Below, piece after piece: positions 43,608-52,329 of a stretch of DNA of 64,000 bases (position 1 is the first letter of the stretch; every line of letters begins with the position of its first letter). Below the pieces are notes generated by a model that was given only the letters and a program-made list of their open reading frames with translations, searched no databases and was not told where the DNA came from. Origin of the DNA: Streptosporangium roseum DSM 43021 (GTDB lineage: Bacteria; Actinomycetota; Actinomycetes; Streptosporangiales; Streptosporangiaceae); NCBI RefSeq assembly GCF_000024865.1, contig NC_013595.1:1178001-1242000 (forward strand). Reading direction: 5' to 3'. The position numbers and the translations under genes were made by a program.

Positions 43608-44918
43608 TCACGGGGAGATCGGGGAGAGCAGGGCGTCGGCGACCCTCGCCCTGCCCTCGCCGTCGACCAGCGCGGGCCCCCGCGCGCCCAGCTCCTCGCG
43701 GGACCGTGCGGAGGTGAGCAGTTCCCGCAGGCACGCGCGGGCGGGGCCACCCGTACGGACCACGGCGTCGAGGTGCCCGAGCCCGGCGGCCAGCCCGCGC
43801 GAGAGCACCTCCTCGTAACCCGGCCGCTGGTTCGCCGCCACCCAGACGAGCGCGGCGGCCTTCCCCAGGTAGAGGAGATCCCACATGCTGCTCCCCGCCG
43901 CCGTGACGACGAGGTCCGCCGCCGCGATCAGCCGGGGAAGGTCGTCGGTGGGGGGAATCCGGCGGACCGTCTGGTCGCCGGCCGGTTGGAGGTGGTCCAG
44001 CGCCCGCTCGCGCGGGGTGACGGCCGTCGCCAGGAACGGCACGCCCGTCGCGATGAGCTCTCCCACCACGACGGGAGCCGCCCCGGCCGCGTCGGTGCCG
44101 CCGAAGAAGCACAGCACCCGAGGCGGCCGTCCGGGCTCCACCGGCACTCCACCCGGCTGCCGGTGATCCGTCAGCGCTCCGCCCGGCTGTCGAGGCTCCG
44201 CCGCCCCGGGGTCCGGCTGCCGGTGGTCCGGTAGTGCTCCGTCCAACCGTTGAGGCTCCGCCGCCCCGGGGTCCGGCTGCCGGTGGTCCGGCAGTGCTCC
44301 GTCCAACCGTTGAGGCTCCGCCGTCCCGGGGTCCGGCTGCCGGTGGTCCGGTAGTGCTCCGTCCAACCGTTGAGGCTCCGCCGGCCCCGGGTCCGGCTGC
44401 CGGTGATCCGTCAGCACGCCGTCCGGCCGTCCGGGCTCCATCGGTCCCTGGCGCAGACGCCGTACGTCGTCGCGGAGGAGGGCGTAGCGCACCCCGGCGA
44501 GCCGGATCGATCCGGAGGGAACGCGGCCGGCCCGGCGCTCGGCGCCGAGGTTCTGGTCCAGATAGATGTCGGCGTCCTGGCCGCGGTCGTCGTCGTCGAC
44601 GACGGCCAGCACCCGCACCCCGGCCTGGCGGAGCGCTCCCGAGCAGCGGGGGTCGAGATCGTAGGAGTCGACGACCACGGCGTCGAGCGCGAGGCGGCGG
44701 ACGGCCCGGACCATGGCGGCCGCGTCGCCCGGCCCGGGGAGCAGCCGCAGGCCGCGCCGGGCCAGCTGCTCCGCGGCCCACTCCAGCCCGCCCATGTCGC
44801 CGAGGACGACGACCTCCAGCCGCCGCTCCCGCAGTTCCTCGGCGAGGGCCAGGCAGCGCATCAGGTGGCCGACGCCGCGGCCGACGCCCGCGTCGCAGCG
44901 GATGCCGACGCGTCTCAC
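43608..44918 (-). CDS. pseG: UDP-sugar hydrolase PseG with repeat insertion
   Basis: GT-B-fold hydrolase that releases UDP from UDP-2,4-diacetamido-2,4,6-trideoxy-altropyranose in pseudaminic acid synthesis. The N-terminal domain has VGIRCDAGVGRGVGHLMRCLALA with the catalytic-region His; the C-terminal domain has LCFFGGTDAAGAAP, then AADLVVTAAGSSMWDLLYLGK. The product is 436 residues, about 100 longer than usual, because residues about 153-259 consist of five copies of a 20-residue unit (EPQRLDGALPDHRQPDPGAA) between the two domains. The GTG start (44918) overlaps the pseF stop by 4 nt (GTGA). Confidence 0.88.
   Translation of the reverse strand: MRRVGIRCDAGVGRGVGHLMRCLALAEELRERRLEVVVLGDMGGLEWAAEQLARRGLRLLPGPGDAAAMVRAVRRLALDAVVVDSYDLDPRCSGALRQAGVRVLAVVDDDDRGQDADIYLDQNLGAERRAGRVPSGSIRLAGVRYALLRDDVRRLRQGPMEPGRPDGVLTDHRQPDPGPAEPQRLDGALPDHRQPDPGTAEPQRLDGALPDHRQPDPGAAEPQRLDGALPDHRQPDPGAAEPRQPGGALTDHRQPGGVPVEPGRPPRVLCFFGGTDAAGAAPVVVGELIATGVPFLATAVTPRERALDHLQPAGDQTVRRIPPTDDLPRLIAAADLVVTAAGSSMWDLLYLGKAAALVWVAANQRPGYEEVLSRGLAAGLGHLDAVVRTGGPARACLRELLTSARSREELGARGPALVDGEGRARVADALLSPISP
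44161..44460. repeat. 60-bp in-frame tandem repeat inside pseG
   Basis: Five consecutive 60-bp units (44161, 44221, 44281, 44341 and 44401 starts). The middle three differ from each other at only a few positions; the outer two are more degenerate. The period is a multiple of three, so the reading frame is kept and a 20-residue Pro/Asp/Gln-rich unit is repeated. Confidence 0.95.
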
Positions 44919-45649
44919 GCCAGCTCCAGGGCCTTCTGCTCCACGGCGGAGTTGAGCGCCACGACCTCGGGCCGCTCCCTCAGCCAGCCGACCAGGGTAC
45001 GCAGCGGCACCGGGCCGTCCCCGAAGTGGTCGACGACGGCCCTGATCAGCTCCCAGTCCTCCACGGTGTCGAGCGTGACGCGCAGGTCGGCGTCGCCCGG
45101 GGGGAATGTGAGGCCGATGATGCGGAAGCGCTCCGCGTGCGTGTAGACGTACGACGTCACGTGGGTGCGGTGATGGCCGGTGGCCATCCCGTCGAGGCTC
45201 CGGAGCGCCTCCGCGGAGACGATCTCGACGTCCAGCCCCCTGGGCAGGGTCCTGGGCTGCGGGCTGGTGCTCAGGTAGTCGAGCCCGGGGGCGGCCCGCC
45301 ACATGCCCGCCGCCATCGCGATGATCTCCGGGTCGAGCAGGGGGCAGTCGGCGGTGAGGCGCATGACCGCGTCGCACCCCAGCCGGTCGAGGGCGCCCAG
45401 GAAGCGGGTCAGCACGTCGTCCACCGGGCCGCGGTGCCAGGCGACGCCGAGCCGCTCGCACTCCGCGACGACGGCGTCGTCGGCGGGCTCGGTGGTGGTG
45501 GCCACCACGAGGTCGTCGAGGGCGCCGTGCGGTACGGCGCGCACGACCCGTTCGAGGACGGTGCGCCCGCCCAGCGTCCGCAGGACCTTTCCCGGCAGGC
45601 GGGTGGAGCCCATGCGGGCCTGAATTACTCCGGCGATGTGAACGGCCAA
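44915..45649 (-). CDS. pseF: SpsF-type cytidylyltransferase, PseF role
   Basis: A 244-residue nucleotidyltransferase that would activate pseudaminic acid as CMP-Pse. The N-terminal AGVIQARMGSTRLPGKVL signature is that of SpsF/NeuA-like cytidylyltransferases, and RLTADCPLLDPEII is the metal-binding region; YVYTHAERF and RVTLDTVEDWELI follow. The start is TTG 45649, supported by AGGA 7 nt upstream. It is the first gene of a leftward pair with pseG. Classic PseF proteins are shorter in motif; the assignment to PseF is by context. Confidence 0.85.
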   Translation of the reverse strand: MAVHIAGVIQARMGSTRLPGKVLRTLGGRTVLERVVRAVPHGALDDLVVATTTEPADDAVVAECERLGVAWHRGPVDDVLTRFLGALDRLGCDAVMRLTADCPLLDPEIIAMAAGMWRAAPGLDYLSTSPQPRTLPRGLDVEIVSAEALRSLDGMATGHHRTHVTSYVYTHAERFRIIGLTFPPGDADLRVTLDTVEDWELIRAVVDHFGDGPVPLRTLVGWLRERPEVVALNSAVEQKALELA

Positions 45650-45753
45650 AACATTTCCTAACTCGGTTGAGTGATGATGACGCTGCGTTATGCTACGAGC
45701 TTGTCACTGAATGACTACTGTAAGTTACGTAAGTCTTATATGGGGGGGCTCGC
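45650..45753. promoter_or_regulatory. Divergent promoter region between pseF and pseB
   Basis: A 104-bp AT-rich gap. Plus-strand TTGTCA (45701-45706) could be a -35 box with TTACGT near 45725 as a weak -10 box at 18 bp. The palindrome TTACGTAA (45725-45732) lies within a GTAAGT direct repeat and could be a regulator site. Both gene sets would be controlled from here. Confidence 0.4.
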
Positions 45754-46737
45754 GTGGGTGAGCTTGAAGGGGCGTCGATCCTTGTAACCGGGGGGACGGG
45801 GTCGTTCGGAAAGGCTTTTATCCGGCATGTGCTCGACCATCACGACCCGCGCCGGGTCGTCGTCTTCTCTCGGGACGAGCTCAAGCAGTATGAGGTCAGG
45901 CAGCTGTTCGCCGACGACTCCAGGCTGCGCTGGTTCATCGGCGACGTGCGCGATCGTAGCCGCCTGACCCGTGCCATGCACGGTGTCGACCACGTGGTGC
46001 ACGCGGCCGCGCTCAAGCAGGTCGACACGGCCGAGTACAATCCGTTCGAATATGTTCTGACGAATGTCAGCGGTTCCCAGAATGTCGTCGAGGCGGCCAT
46101 TGACTGCGGTGTCCGGAAAGTCATCGCGCTTTCAACGGACAAAGCCTCCAGCCCTATCAATCTTTATGGGGCGACCAAGCTGGTAGCGGACAAACTGCTG
46201 GTGTCGGCCAATCACTACGCTTCCCACCATGTGACCCGGTTCGCCGTGGTCAGGTACGGCAACGTGATGGGCAGCCGCGGCTCGGTGATCCCCTACTTCC
46301 AGAAACTGGCGGCCGAGGACAAGAGCCTGCCGATCACCGACAAGCGGATGACCCGCTTCTGGATCACCCTGGACCAGGCCGTCCGTTTCGTGGTCGACTC
46401 CTTCGACCTGATGCAGGGCGGCGAGCTCTACGTCCCGCGCATCCCCAGCATGCGGATCGTGGATCTGGCCGAGGCCGTCGCGCCGGGCGCCGCGATGCAC
46501 GAGGTCGGCATCCGCCCGGGGGAGAAGCTCCACGAAGAGATGATCGCCGCCGACGACAGCCGCAGGACGATCCGGCTCGCCACCCGCTACGTGGTCCAGC
46601 CCACCATCGCGACCTGGGGTTACGTCCCTCCGCCCGGCGGCCAGAACGTCCCCGAGGGGTTCTCCTACCGTTCCGACGGCAACGACCAGTGGCTGTCGGT
46701 CGAGGGCATCCGCGAGCTGCTCGCGGTGAGGGTCTGA
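45754..46737 (+). CDS. pseB: UDP-N-acetylglucosamine 4,6-dehydratase (inverting), PseB
   Basis: First enzyme of pseudaminic acid synthesis: converts UDP-GlcNAc to UDP-2-acetamido-2,6-dideoxy-beta-L-arabino-hexos-4-ulose with C5 inversion. The 327-residue SDR has ILVTGGTGSFGKAFIRH (cofactor binding), AALKQVDTAEYNPFE, LSTDKASSPINLYGATK (TDK and YxxxK active-site motifs) and later RYGNVMGSRGSVIPYF. GTG 45754 is preceded by a GGGGGG ribosome site. Its stop overlaps the pseC start by one base. Confidence 0.95.
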   Translation: MGELEGASILVTGGTGSFGKAFIRHVLDHHDPRRVVVFSRDELKQYEVRQLFADDSRLRWFIGDVRDRSRLTRAMHGVDHVVHAAALKQVDTAEYNPFEYVLTNVSGSQNVVEAAIDCGVRKVIALSTDKASSPINLYGATKLVADKLLVSANHYASHHVTRFAVVRYGNVMGSRGSVIPYFQKLAAEDKSLPITDKRMTRFWITLDQAVRFVVDSFDLMQGGELYVPRIPSMRIVDLAEAVAPGAAMHEVGIRPGEKLHEEMIAADDSRRTIRLATRYVVQPTIATWGYVPPPGGQNVPEGFSYRSDGNDQWLSVEGIRELLAVRV

Positions 46738-47861
46738 TGCTTCCGTACGGCAGGCAGTCGATCGACGAGCGCGACATCGAAGGCGTCCTGGGCGTCCTGA
46801 CCGGAGACTGGCTGACCACCGGCCCGGCCGTCGGCGCGTTCGAGGCGGAGCTCGCGGCCTGGACCGGCGGCGTGCCGTGCGTGTCCGTGACCTCGGGCAC
46901 CGCTGCGTTGCACACGGCCTACGCGGCAGCCGGGGTCGGCCCGGGGGACGAGGTCGTCACCTCGCCGATCACCTTCGTCGCCACCGCGGCCACGGCCGCG
47001 ATGCTCGGCGCCCGTGTCGTCTTCGCCGACGTGGAGGAGGACACCGCCAACCTCGACCCCGCGGCCGTGGAGGCGGTGACCGGCCCGCGCACGCGGGCCG
47101 TCACCGCCGTCGACTACGCCGGCCACCCGGCCGAGTACGACGCGCTGCGCGAGATCGCCGCGCGCGCCGGGGCCGTGGTCGTGGGCGACGCGGCCCATTC
47201 CGTCGGGTCGAGCTACCGCGGCCGGCCGGTCGGCGCGCTCGCGGACCTGACGACCTTCTCCTTCTTCCCGACCAAGACGATCACGACGGCCGAGGGCGGC
47301 GCCGTCGCCACGGCCGACGAGGAGCTTCTCCGGCGTGCCCGGCGGTTCAGGAACCACGGGCTGGTCAGGGACCCGGAGGAGCAGCGCGAGCCGGATGAGG
47401 GCCACTGGCACCAGGAGGTCCACGCGTTCGGCCTGAACTACCGCCTGCCCGACGTGCTCTGCGCCCTCGGCGTCAGCCAGGTGCGGCGGCTGGGCGAGTT
47501 CAAGGCGCGCCGGGCCCGGCTCGTCGCGCGCTACAACGAGGCCCTCTCCGGCCTGGCCGGCCTGCGGCTGCCCGCCCGGCGCCCCCACGTGGACCCCGCC
47601 TGGCACCTGTACGCCGTGGGGGTCCTCGACGGGCGGCGGCGCGAGGTCTACGAGCGGATGCGGCAGTCGGGCATCGGGGTCCAGGTGAACTACCTGCCCG
47701 CCTACCGGCACCCCGTCTTCGCGGACATGGGCTACCGGCGCGGCATGTGCCCGGCGGCCGAGGAGTTCTACGCGCGGCAACTGTCGCTGCCCCTGTTCCC
47801 CGACCTCACCGACTCGGACCAGGACCGGGTCATCGAAGCTCTCCACGCCATTCTCGGCTGA
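46737..47861 (+). CDS. pseC: UDP-4-amino-4,6-dideoxy-N-acetyl-L-altrosamine transaminase, PseC
   Basis: PLP-dependent sugar aminotransferase of the DegT/DnrJ/EryC1 family, 374 residues. It begins LPYGRQSIDERDIEGVLGVL as PseC does, has SVTSGTAALHTAY (phosphate binding), VVVGDAAHSVGS and the cofactor lysine in FFPTKTITTAEGG; the ending HVDPAWHLYAV to NYLPAYRHPVF forms the substrate pocket. ATG 46737 shares one base with the pseB stop (TGATG). Confidence 0.94.
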   Translation: MLPYGRQSIDERDIEGVLGVLTGDWLTTGPAVGAFEAELAAWTGGVPCVSVTSGTAALHTAYAAAGVGPGDEVVTSPITFVATAATAAMLGARVVFADVEEDTANLDPAAVEAVTGPRTRAVTAVDYAGHPAEYDALREIAARAGAVVVGDAAHSVGSSYRGRPVGALADLTTFSFFPTKTITTAEGGAVATADEELLRRARRFRNHGLVRDPEEQREPDEGHWHQEVHAFGLNYRLPDVLCALGVSQVRRLGEFKARRARLVARYNEALSGLAGLRLPARRPHVDPAWHLYAVGVLDGRRREVYERMRQSGIGVQVNYLPAYRHPVFADMGYRRGMCPAAEEFYARQLSLPLFPDLTDSDQDRVIEALHAILG

Positions 47862-47872
47862 GCGGAGAAACG

Positions 47873-48706
47873 ATGCACCACACGAATCACTTCTACGGGC
47901 ATGCCCACATCTTCGCCCGGTACTGCGGACTGGACCGGCGGAGGCCGCCGCGTATCAACGGCTACCTCCAGCACGGATGGAACGCCCTGGACGGGTTCGG
48001 CCCCCGCGAGAAATACGTCCCGGTGACGCCGAAGTTCGTCTGGACGGACACGATGCGCCGCCGGGGCTGGGCGCGCGGGCGCCGCGACTACTACCCGATC
48101 GGCGCCCCGTGGCTCTACCTGACGCAGATGGAGCCCCCCGCCGTGCCGGAGGCGGAGCGGGAGGGGACGATCTGGTACCCCTTCCACGGCTGGGAGCGCC
48201 AGCACGTGGACGGTGACCACCGGCGGCTGATCGACGAGATCCGGGAGGTCGAGCGGGGGCCGGTCACCGTCTGCCTCTACTGGCTGGAGTTCGGCGAGCC
48301 CGAGATCCGGAGCGTCTACGAGAACGCCGGCTTCCGGGTGATCAGCCACGGAGCCCGGGGCTGGATGAAGAAGGGGACCGACCCGCTCTTCCCGCACAGG
48401 CAGCTCGCCGAGCTCCGCCGGCACCGGCGGGTGGCGTCCAACCGGTTGAGCACCGCCGTCTTCCACGGCATCGCGGCCGGATGCGAACCCGCCGTCTACG
48501 GCGACCCCATGGTCCTGGCGGAGGAGGACCCGATGCACGGCGGAGTCGCGCGCGTCCGGCGGCTGTGGCCGGAGCTGCACGGCGCGGAGGTCGATCTCGT
48601 CACCGCGCGGCAGATCGCGGCAGAGGAGCTGGGGGTCAGGTACCGGGTGTCCCCCGAGGAGATCAGAACCGTTTTCGGATGGTCGGGGGAGACAAATGAC
48701 CTGTGA
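47873..48706 (+). CDS. Unrecognised protein in the pseudaminic acid operon
   Basis: A 277-residue soluble protein that I do not recognise. It is rich in Trp, Tyr, His and Arg. Notable stretches are GYLQHGWNALDGFG, GAPWLYL, TIWYPFHGWERQ, VCLYWLEF, and near the end VASNRLSTAVFHGIAAGCEPAVYGDP, which looks like the nucleotide-sugar-binding end of a GT-B glycosyltransferase (for example capsule or nonulosonate transferases). A role as the pseudaminic acid transferase is therefore possible but unproven. ATG 47873 lies 11 nt after pseC with CGGAG; its end overlaps the next gene by 11 nt. Confidence 0.7.
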   Translation: MHHTNHFYGHAHIFARYCGLDRRRPPRINGYLQHGWNALDGFGPREKYVPVTPKFVWTDTMRRRGWARGRRDYYPIGAPWLYLTQMEPPAVPEAEREGTIWYPFHGWERQHVDGDHRRLIDEIREVERGPVTVCLYWLEFGEPEIRSVYENAGFRVISHGARGWMKKGTDPLFPHRQLAELRRHRRVASNRLSTAVFHGIAAGCEPAVYGDPMVLAEEDPMHGGVARVRRLWPELHGAEVDLVTARQIAAEELGVRYRVSPEEIRTVFGWSGETNDL

Positions 48707-50453
48707 CGACGCGGCGGCCCGAATACGCCTCCTGGGGGGAGAGATGCTTGAGTGGTCCGACGCCGGACCGGACGGATCTCCCGGGGCGGAGGTGCTCGGC
48801 GAGCTGCTGCGCCCCCTTCTCACCGGCGGCCGGGTCCTGGTGGCGGGGCCGCACCCCGCCGAGCTCCTCGACGCGGCGGCCGCCGGCGCGTGCGAGCTGA
48901 GCGTGCTGCTGCGCTCCCACTCCGACGCCTGCCACCTGGCGGAGCAGTACGAGGCGACGGTCTACTGCGGCAGCCTGGAGAAGGCGGCGTTCCCCGAGGC
49001 GTTCGACGTGGTGATCGCGCTCGACGGGGTCGAGCGCCTCACCTCCTCCGACCACGCGGCCGGCTCCTGGGCCGAGTCGCTGGGACGGCTCACCGCGATG
49101 CTCGCCCCCGGCGGAACGCTCGTGCTGGGCGTGGAGAACCCGCTGGGCGTCCACCGGTTCGCCGGAGATCCCTCGGAGGTCCATCAGCGCGCGGACGACG
49201 ACTGGGCCGCGGTGGAGCTGGACCAGTCCCGCCCGGTGAACCTGGAGCGGCTCGCGGGCCTCCTGAACGACTCCGGCCTCACGGTGGGCAGGAGCTACGC
49301 GGCGTACGGCCATCCGGCCGGACCGCACCTGCTGCTGGACGTCTCGGTCCTGGAGACCGCCTCGGCGCCGACGGCCCTCGCCGTGGCCGCCTGCGTCGGG
49401 GTCTTCGGCACGCCCGCGGCGGGCTACGACGCCCGGCATCTGGGGCGTATGGCGATAGCCGGCGGGCTCGGGGCCAGGGTCGCGACGCGCTGGGTGGTCA
49501 TGGCGCACGCCGCCGGCGGCCGCCCCGTGACCTCGCCGGTGGCGCTGACCGCCGACGCCGACGCCGCTGCCTGCTGGCGGCTCGCCTGCGAGCTGGTTCC
49601 GGCGGCCCGGGGCGGGTGGACCCGCAGGGCGCGCGGGGACCGGACGCTACGCGTGTCGGGGCGGGTGACACGGACACCCGAGCTGCTCGACGGGCCGGTC
49701 CCCGAGGGCCGTTTCCTGGCCGAGATCCTCATGGCGGCCTGCGCGCGCAACGACGTCGTCGCGATCCGTGAGCTCCTCGTCCTCTTCCGGCGGTGGGTGG
49801 AGGGGCACGGCACCGGCGGGCGGGTGCCCGCGTCGACGGCCTTCGCCGTGGCCGACAACGTGGTCTTCGACGGCACCGGGTTCGCGATGCTCGACGCGAG
49901 CTGGCAGCTCCCCGGTGAGCTCGACCTCGACGTGGCCCTGGCCAGGATCCTGCGTCACTTCGCCGCGCGCCTGCTCGATTCGGGGCAGTGGCATCCGTGG
50001 TCCTGGCAGATCGGGGCCGACCGGCTGACGCTGACGCTGCTGGCGATGGCGGGCGGCACGGCCGACAGGGAGACCGTCCGCCGGGGCGCCGAGCTGGACG
50101 CGGAGATCGGCGCGGACGTGCCCGGCCGGGCCGGACCGGGCCGGCACGGGAGCGAGGGCGGGCCGGGGGAGTGGCGGGAGAGCTACCGGGAGCTGTACGC
50201 CGCCCGGGGGCGGCTCCGCGCGCGGCTGGAGGAGGCCCAGCAGAAGATCACGATGCTTGAGCGCGATCTGGAGACCGCCGAGGCCAAGCTGGCGAAGGCC
50301 GTCCGTGCCGCCAAGCAGGCGCAACGGCGCGACGAGAGGCCCCGGCCTCCGAACGGCTCCCGGCTGGGGCGCGTGATCACGGCCCCGGTGGCGGCTCTCC
50401 GGCCGGTACGGCGGATGTTCGGCACCGGATCGGATGGAAGCGCCGCACGCTAG
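48696..50453 (+). CDS. SAM-methyltransferase-like protein with C-terminal coiled coil
   Basis: A 585-residue protein. Residues about 30-180 look like a class I methyltransferase fold (GGRVLVAGPHP, FDVVIALDGVERL, LAPGGTLVLGVENP), though the glycine-rich motif I is weak. The middle 250 residues have no known motif and include FAVADNVVFDGTGFAMLDASW. Residues about 500-545 form a coiled coil (ARLEEAQQKITMLERDLETAEAKLAKAV) followed by a basic tail. GGGGGAG precedes ATG 48696. Such proteins occur in actinobacterial wall-polymer loci; the target is unknown. Confidence 0.7.
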   Translation: MTCDDAAARIRLLGGEMLEWSDAGPDGSPGAEVLGELLRPLLTGGRVLVAGPHPAELLDAAAAGACELSVLLRSHSDACHLAEQYEATVYCGSLEKAAFPEAFDVVIALDGVERLTSSDHAAGSWAESLGRLTAMLAPGGTLVLGVENPLGVHRFAGDPSEVHQRADDDWAAVELDQSRPVNLERLAGLLNDSGLTVGRSYAAYGHPAGPHLLLDVSVLETASAPTALAVAACVGVFGTPAAGYDARHLGRMAIAGGLGARVATRWVVMAHAAGGRPVTSPVALTADADAAACWRLACELVPAARGGWTRRARGDRTLRVSGRVTRTPELLDGPVPEGRFLAEILMAACARNDVVAIRELLVLFRRWVEGHGTGGRVPASTAFAVADNVVFDGTGFAMLDASWQLPGELDLDVALARILRHFAARLLDSGQWHPWSWQIGADRLTLTLLAMAGGTADRETVRRGAELDAEIGADVPGRAGPGRHGSEGGPGEWRESYRELYAARGRLRARLEEAQQKITMLERDLETAEAKLAKAVRAAKQAQRRDERPRPPNGSRLGRVITAPVAALRPVRRMFGTGSDGSAAR

Positions 50454-50478
50454 TTCGACATCTCTGGGGGTGATCCGT

Positions 50479-52329
50479 ATGCCACGACTCAGCGTGGTTG
50501 TTCCGTACTACAACGTCGAACGGTATTTCGACGCCTGCCTGGCCTCGATCCAGGGCCAGACGCTCGGCGACCTTGAGGTCATCTGCGTGGATGACGGATC
50601 GATGGACGCGAGCGCGGTCATCGCCAAGGACTACGCGTCACGAGACCCGCGCTTCCGGGTGGTGGTCCAGGAGAACCAGGGCCTCGGCCCGGCGAGGAAC
50701 ACCGGTGTGACGCACGCGTCGGGGCACTACCTGGCCTTCGCCGACAGCGACGACATCGTCCCCCCGCGCGCCTACGAGCTCCTGGTGGGCTCCCTGGAGC
50801 GGAGCGGGTCCGACATCGCGTCGGGCAACGTGCAGCGGCTCACTTCCGAGGGGCTGGTCCAGTCCTGGGCGCACCGCAACGCCTTCAGGAAGACCCAGGT
50901 GGGCACGCACATCACCCGGAACGTGCACCTCCTGTTCGACCGGTCGGTGTGGAACAAGGTCTTCCGGCGCTCGTTCTGGGACGAGCTGGGCATGGAGTTC
51001 CCCGCCCGGCTGTACGAGGACATGCCGGTGACCGTCCCCGCCCACGTGCGCGCGCGGGCCGTGGACGTGCTCTCCGAGGTCGTCTACATCTGGCGCCTGC
51101 GCGAGGGGTCCATCACCGAGCGCCGCTTCCGCGCGGAGAACGTCACCGACCTCGTGATCTCCGTCGCGGAGACCGCGCGCTTCCTCGAAGAGCACGCCCC
51201 CGGGCTGCGCCGTGTCTACGAGCGGGACACGCTCCACAACGACCTGCGGGTGGCGGTCGAGGCGCTGGCGGCGGGCGTCGAGCCCGATCTCCTGCTGGAC
51301 GCCGCCTGCTCCTACCTCGACACGGTGAAGCGGAGGTCGTATCTGGAGCTGCCCGCGATCCGCAGGCTGCAGCTCCAGCTGATGCACCGGCGCCTGGTCA
51401 CGGAGCTGGCCGAGGCGGTCCGGTTCGAGCGGGAGAGCATGGACGAGGCCCGGCTGCGGCGGGGCCTGCTGTCGCGGCGCAAGTGGTATGCCGAATATCC
51501 CTTCCGGCGCGGCTACGGGATCCCCCGCTGGGTCTTCGACGTCTCGCGAGAGCTCACGATGGTCGGCCGGCTGGAAGGCTGGGAGTGGCGCGCGGGCCGG
51601 CTGCACGGCGAGGGCGGGGTGCGGCTGCCGGGTGTCATGGTCGGGGCGGCTCCGTCCTGCGCGATCAGCCTGTGGCTACGCGAGCGCGCGAGCGGCACGG
51701 TGCTGGAGCTGCCCGTGGAGCGCTACGACCTGGGGTTCGGCTTCGTCTGCGATCCCGGCACGCTTCCCGTACGGGCCTCCAAGTGGGAGGTGTGGGTCAG
51801 GCTCACCGTGGACGGCATCGTCCGGGAGGCGCGGCTGAGGGGGAACACTCCGGCGCTCGGTCCCGGTGAGACGGACGACGGGATGTGGATCCAGCCGCTC
51901 GTGGACGACAAGGGGTTCGCCGTCCTCACCGTCAAGCGCCCGCGGGCGGCGGTGACCGGGTGCGAGGCGTCCGAGGGCCGGCTGCGGATCCTCGGGTGGC
52001 ACGCCGAGCAGGAGAGCGCCGCGGGCGTCACCCTGGTGATGGGCGTCCTGGACGGTCCCGAGCGTTCCTACCCCGTCACGACCGCCCCGGCGCGGGAGGA
52101 CCGGCGGGAGTTCGCCGTGGACGTTCCCGTCGAGGACCTGCGGCCCGAGGAGGAGACGGCCGTCTGGAACATGTACCTGTCCGGGATGGCCGACGGCAGG
52201 CCGCTGCGGATGCCCGTGGCCCTCCACGAGCTCCCCGAGTGGGAGCTGGACGGGTGGGAGATGCAGATGGCGCGCACATCGCGCGGAAACATGGCGCTGA
52301 GAGTCCAACGGAGTGAAGATGATCATTAA
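50479..52329 (+). CDS. GT2 glycosyltransferase with C-terminal beta-rich domain
   Basis: A 616-residue cytoplasmic glycosyltransferase. The N-terminal GT-A domain starts RLSVVVPYYNVERYFDACL, has VICVDDGSMDASA and the catalytic-metal motif ADSDDIV; NKVFRRSFWDE and YEDMPVTVPAH complete the family signature. The C-terminal 250 residues lack motifs and resemble the beta domains of the fusion protein at 53812. GGGGG lies 8 nt before ATG 50479. It lies between the methyltransferase gene and pseI and overlaps pseI by 11 nt. It probably adds a sugar to the wall polymer. Confidence 0.88.
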   Translation: MPRLSVVVPYYNVERYFDACLASIQGQTLGDLEVICVDDGSMDASAVIAKDYASRDPRFRVVVQENQGLGPARNTGVTHASGHYLAFADSDDIVPPRAYELLVGSLERSGSDIASGNVQRLTSEGLVQSWAHRNAFRKTQVGTHITRNVHLLFDRSVWNKVFRRSFWDELGMEFPARLYEDMPVTVPAHVRARAVDVLSEVVYIWRLREGSITERRFRAENVTDLVISVAETARFLEEHAPGLRRVYERDTLHNDLRVAVEALAAGVEPDLLLDAACSYLDTVKRRSYLELPAIRRLQLQLMHRRLVTELAEAVRFERESMDEARLRRGLLSRRKWYAEYPFRRGYGIPRWVFDVSRELTMVGRLEGWEWRAGRLHGEGGVRLPGVMVGAAPSCAISLWLRERASGTVLELPVERYDLGFGFVCDPGTLPVRASKWEVWVRLTVDGIVREARLRGNTPALGPGETDDGMWIQPLVDDKGFAVLTVKRPRAAVTGCEASEGRLRILGWHAEQESAAGVTLVMGVLDGPERSYPVTTAPAREDRREFAVDVPVEDLRPEEETAVWNMYLSGMADGRPLRMPVALHELPEWELDGWEMQMARTSRGNMALRVQRSEDDH

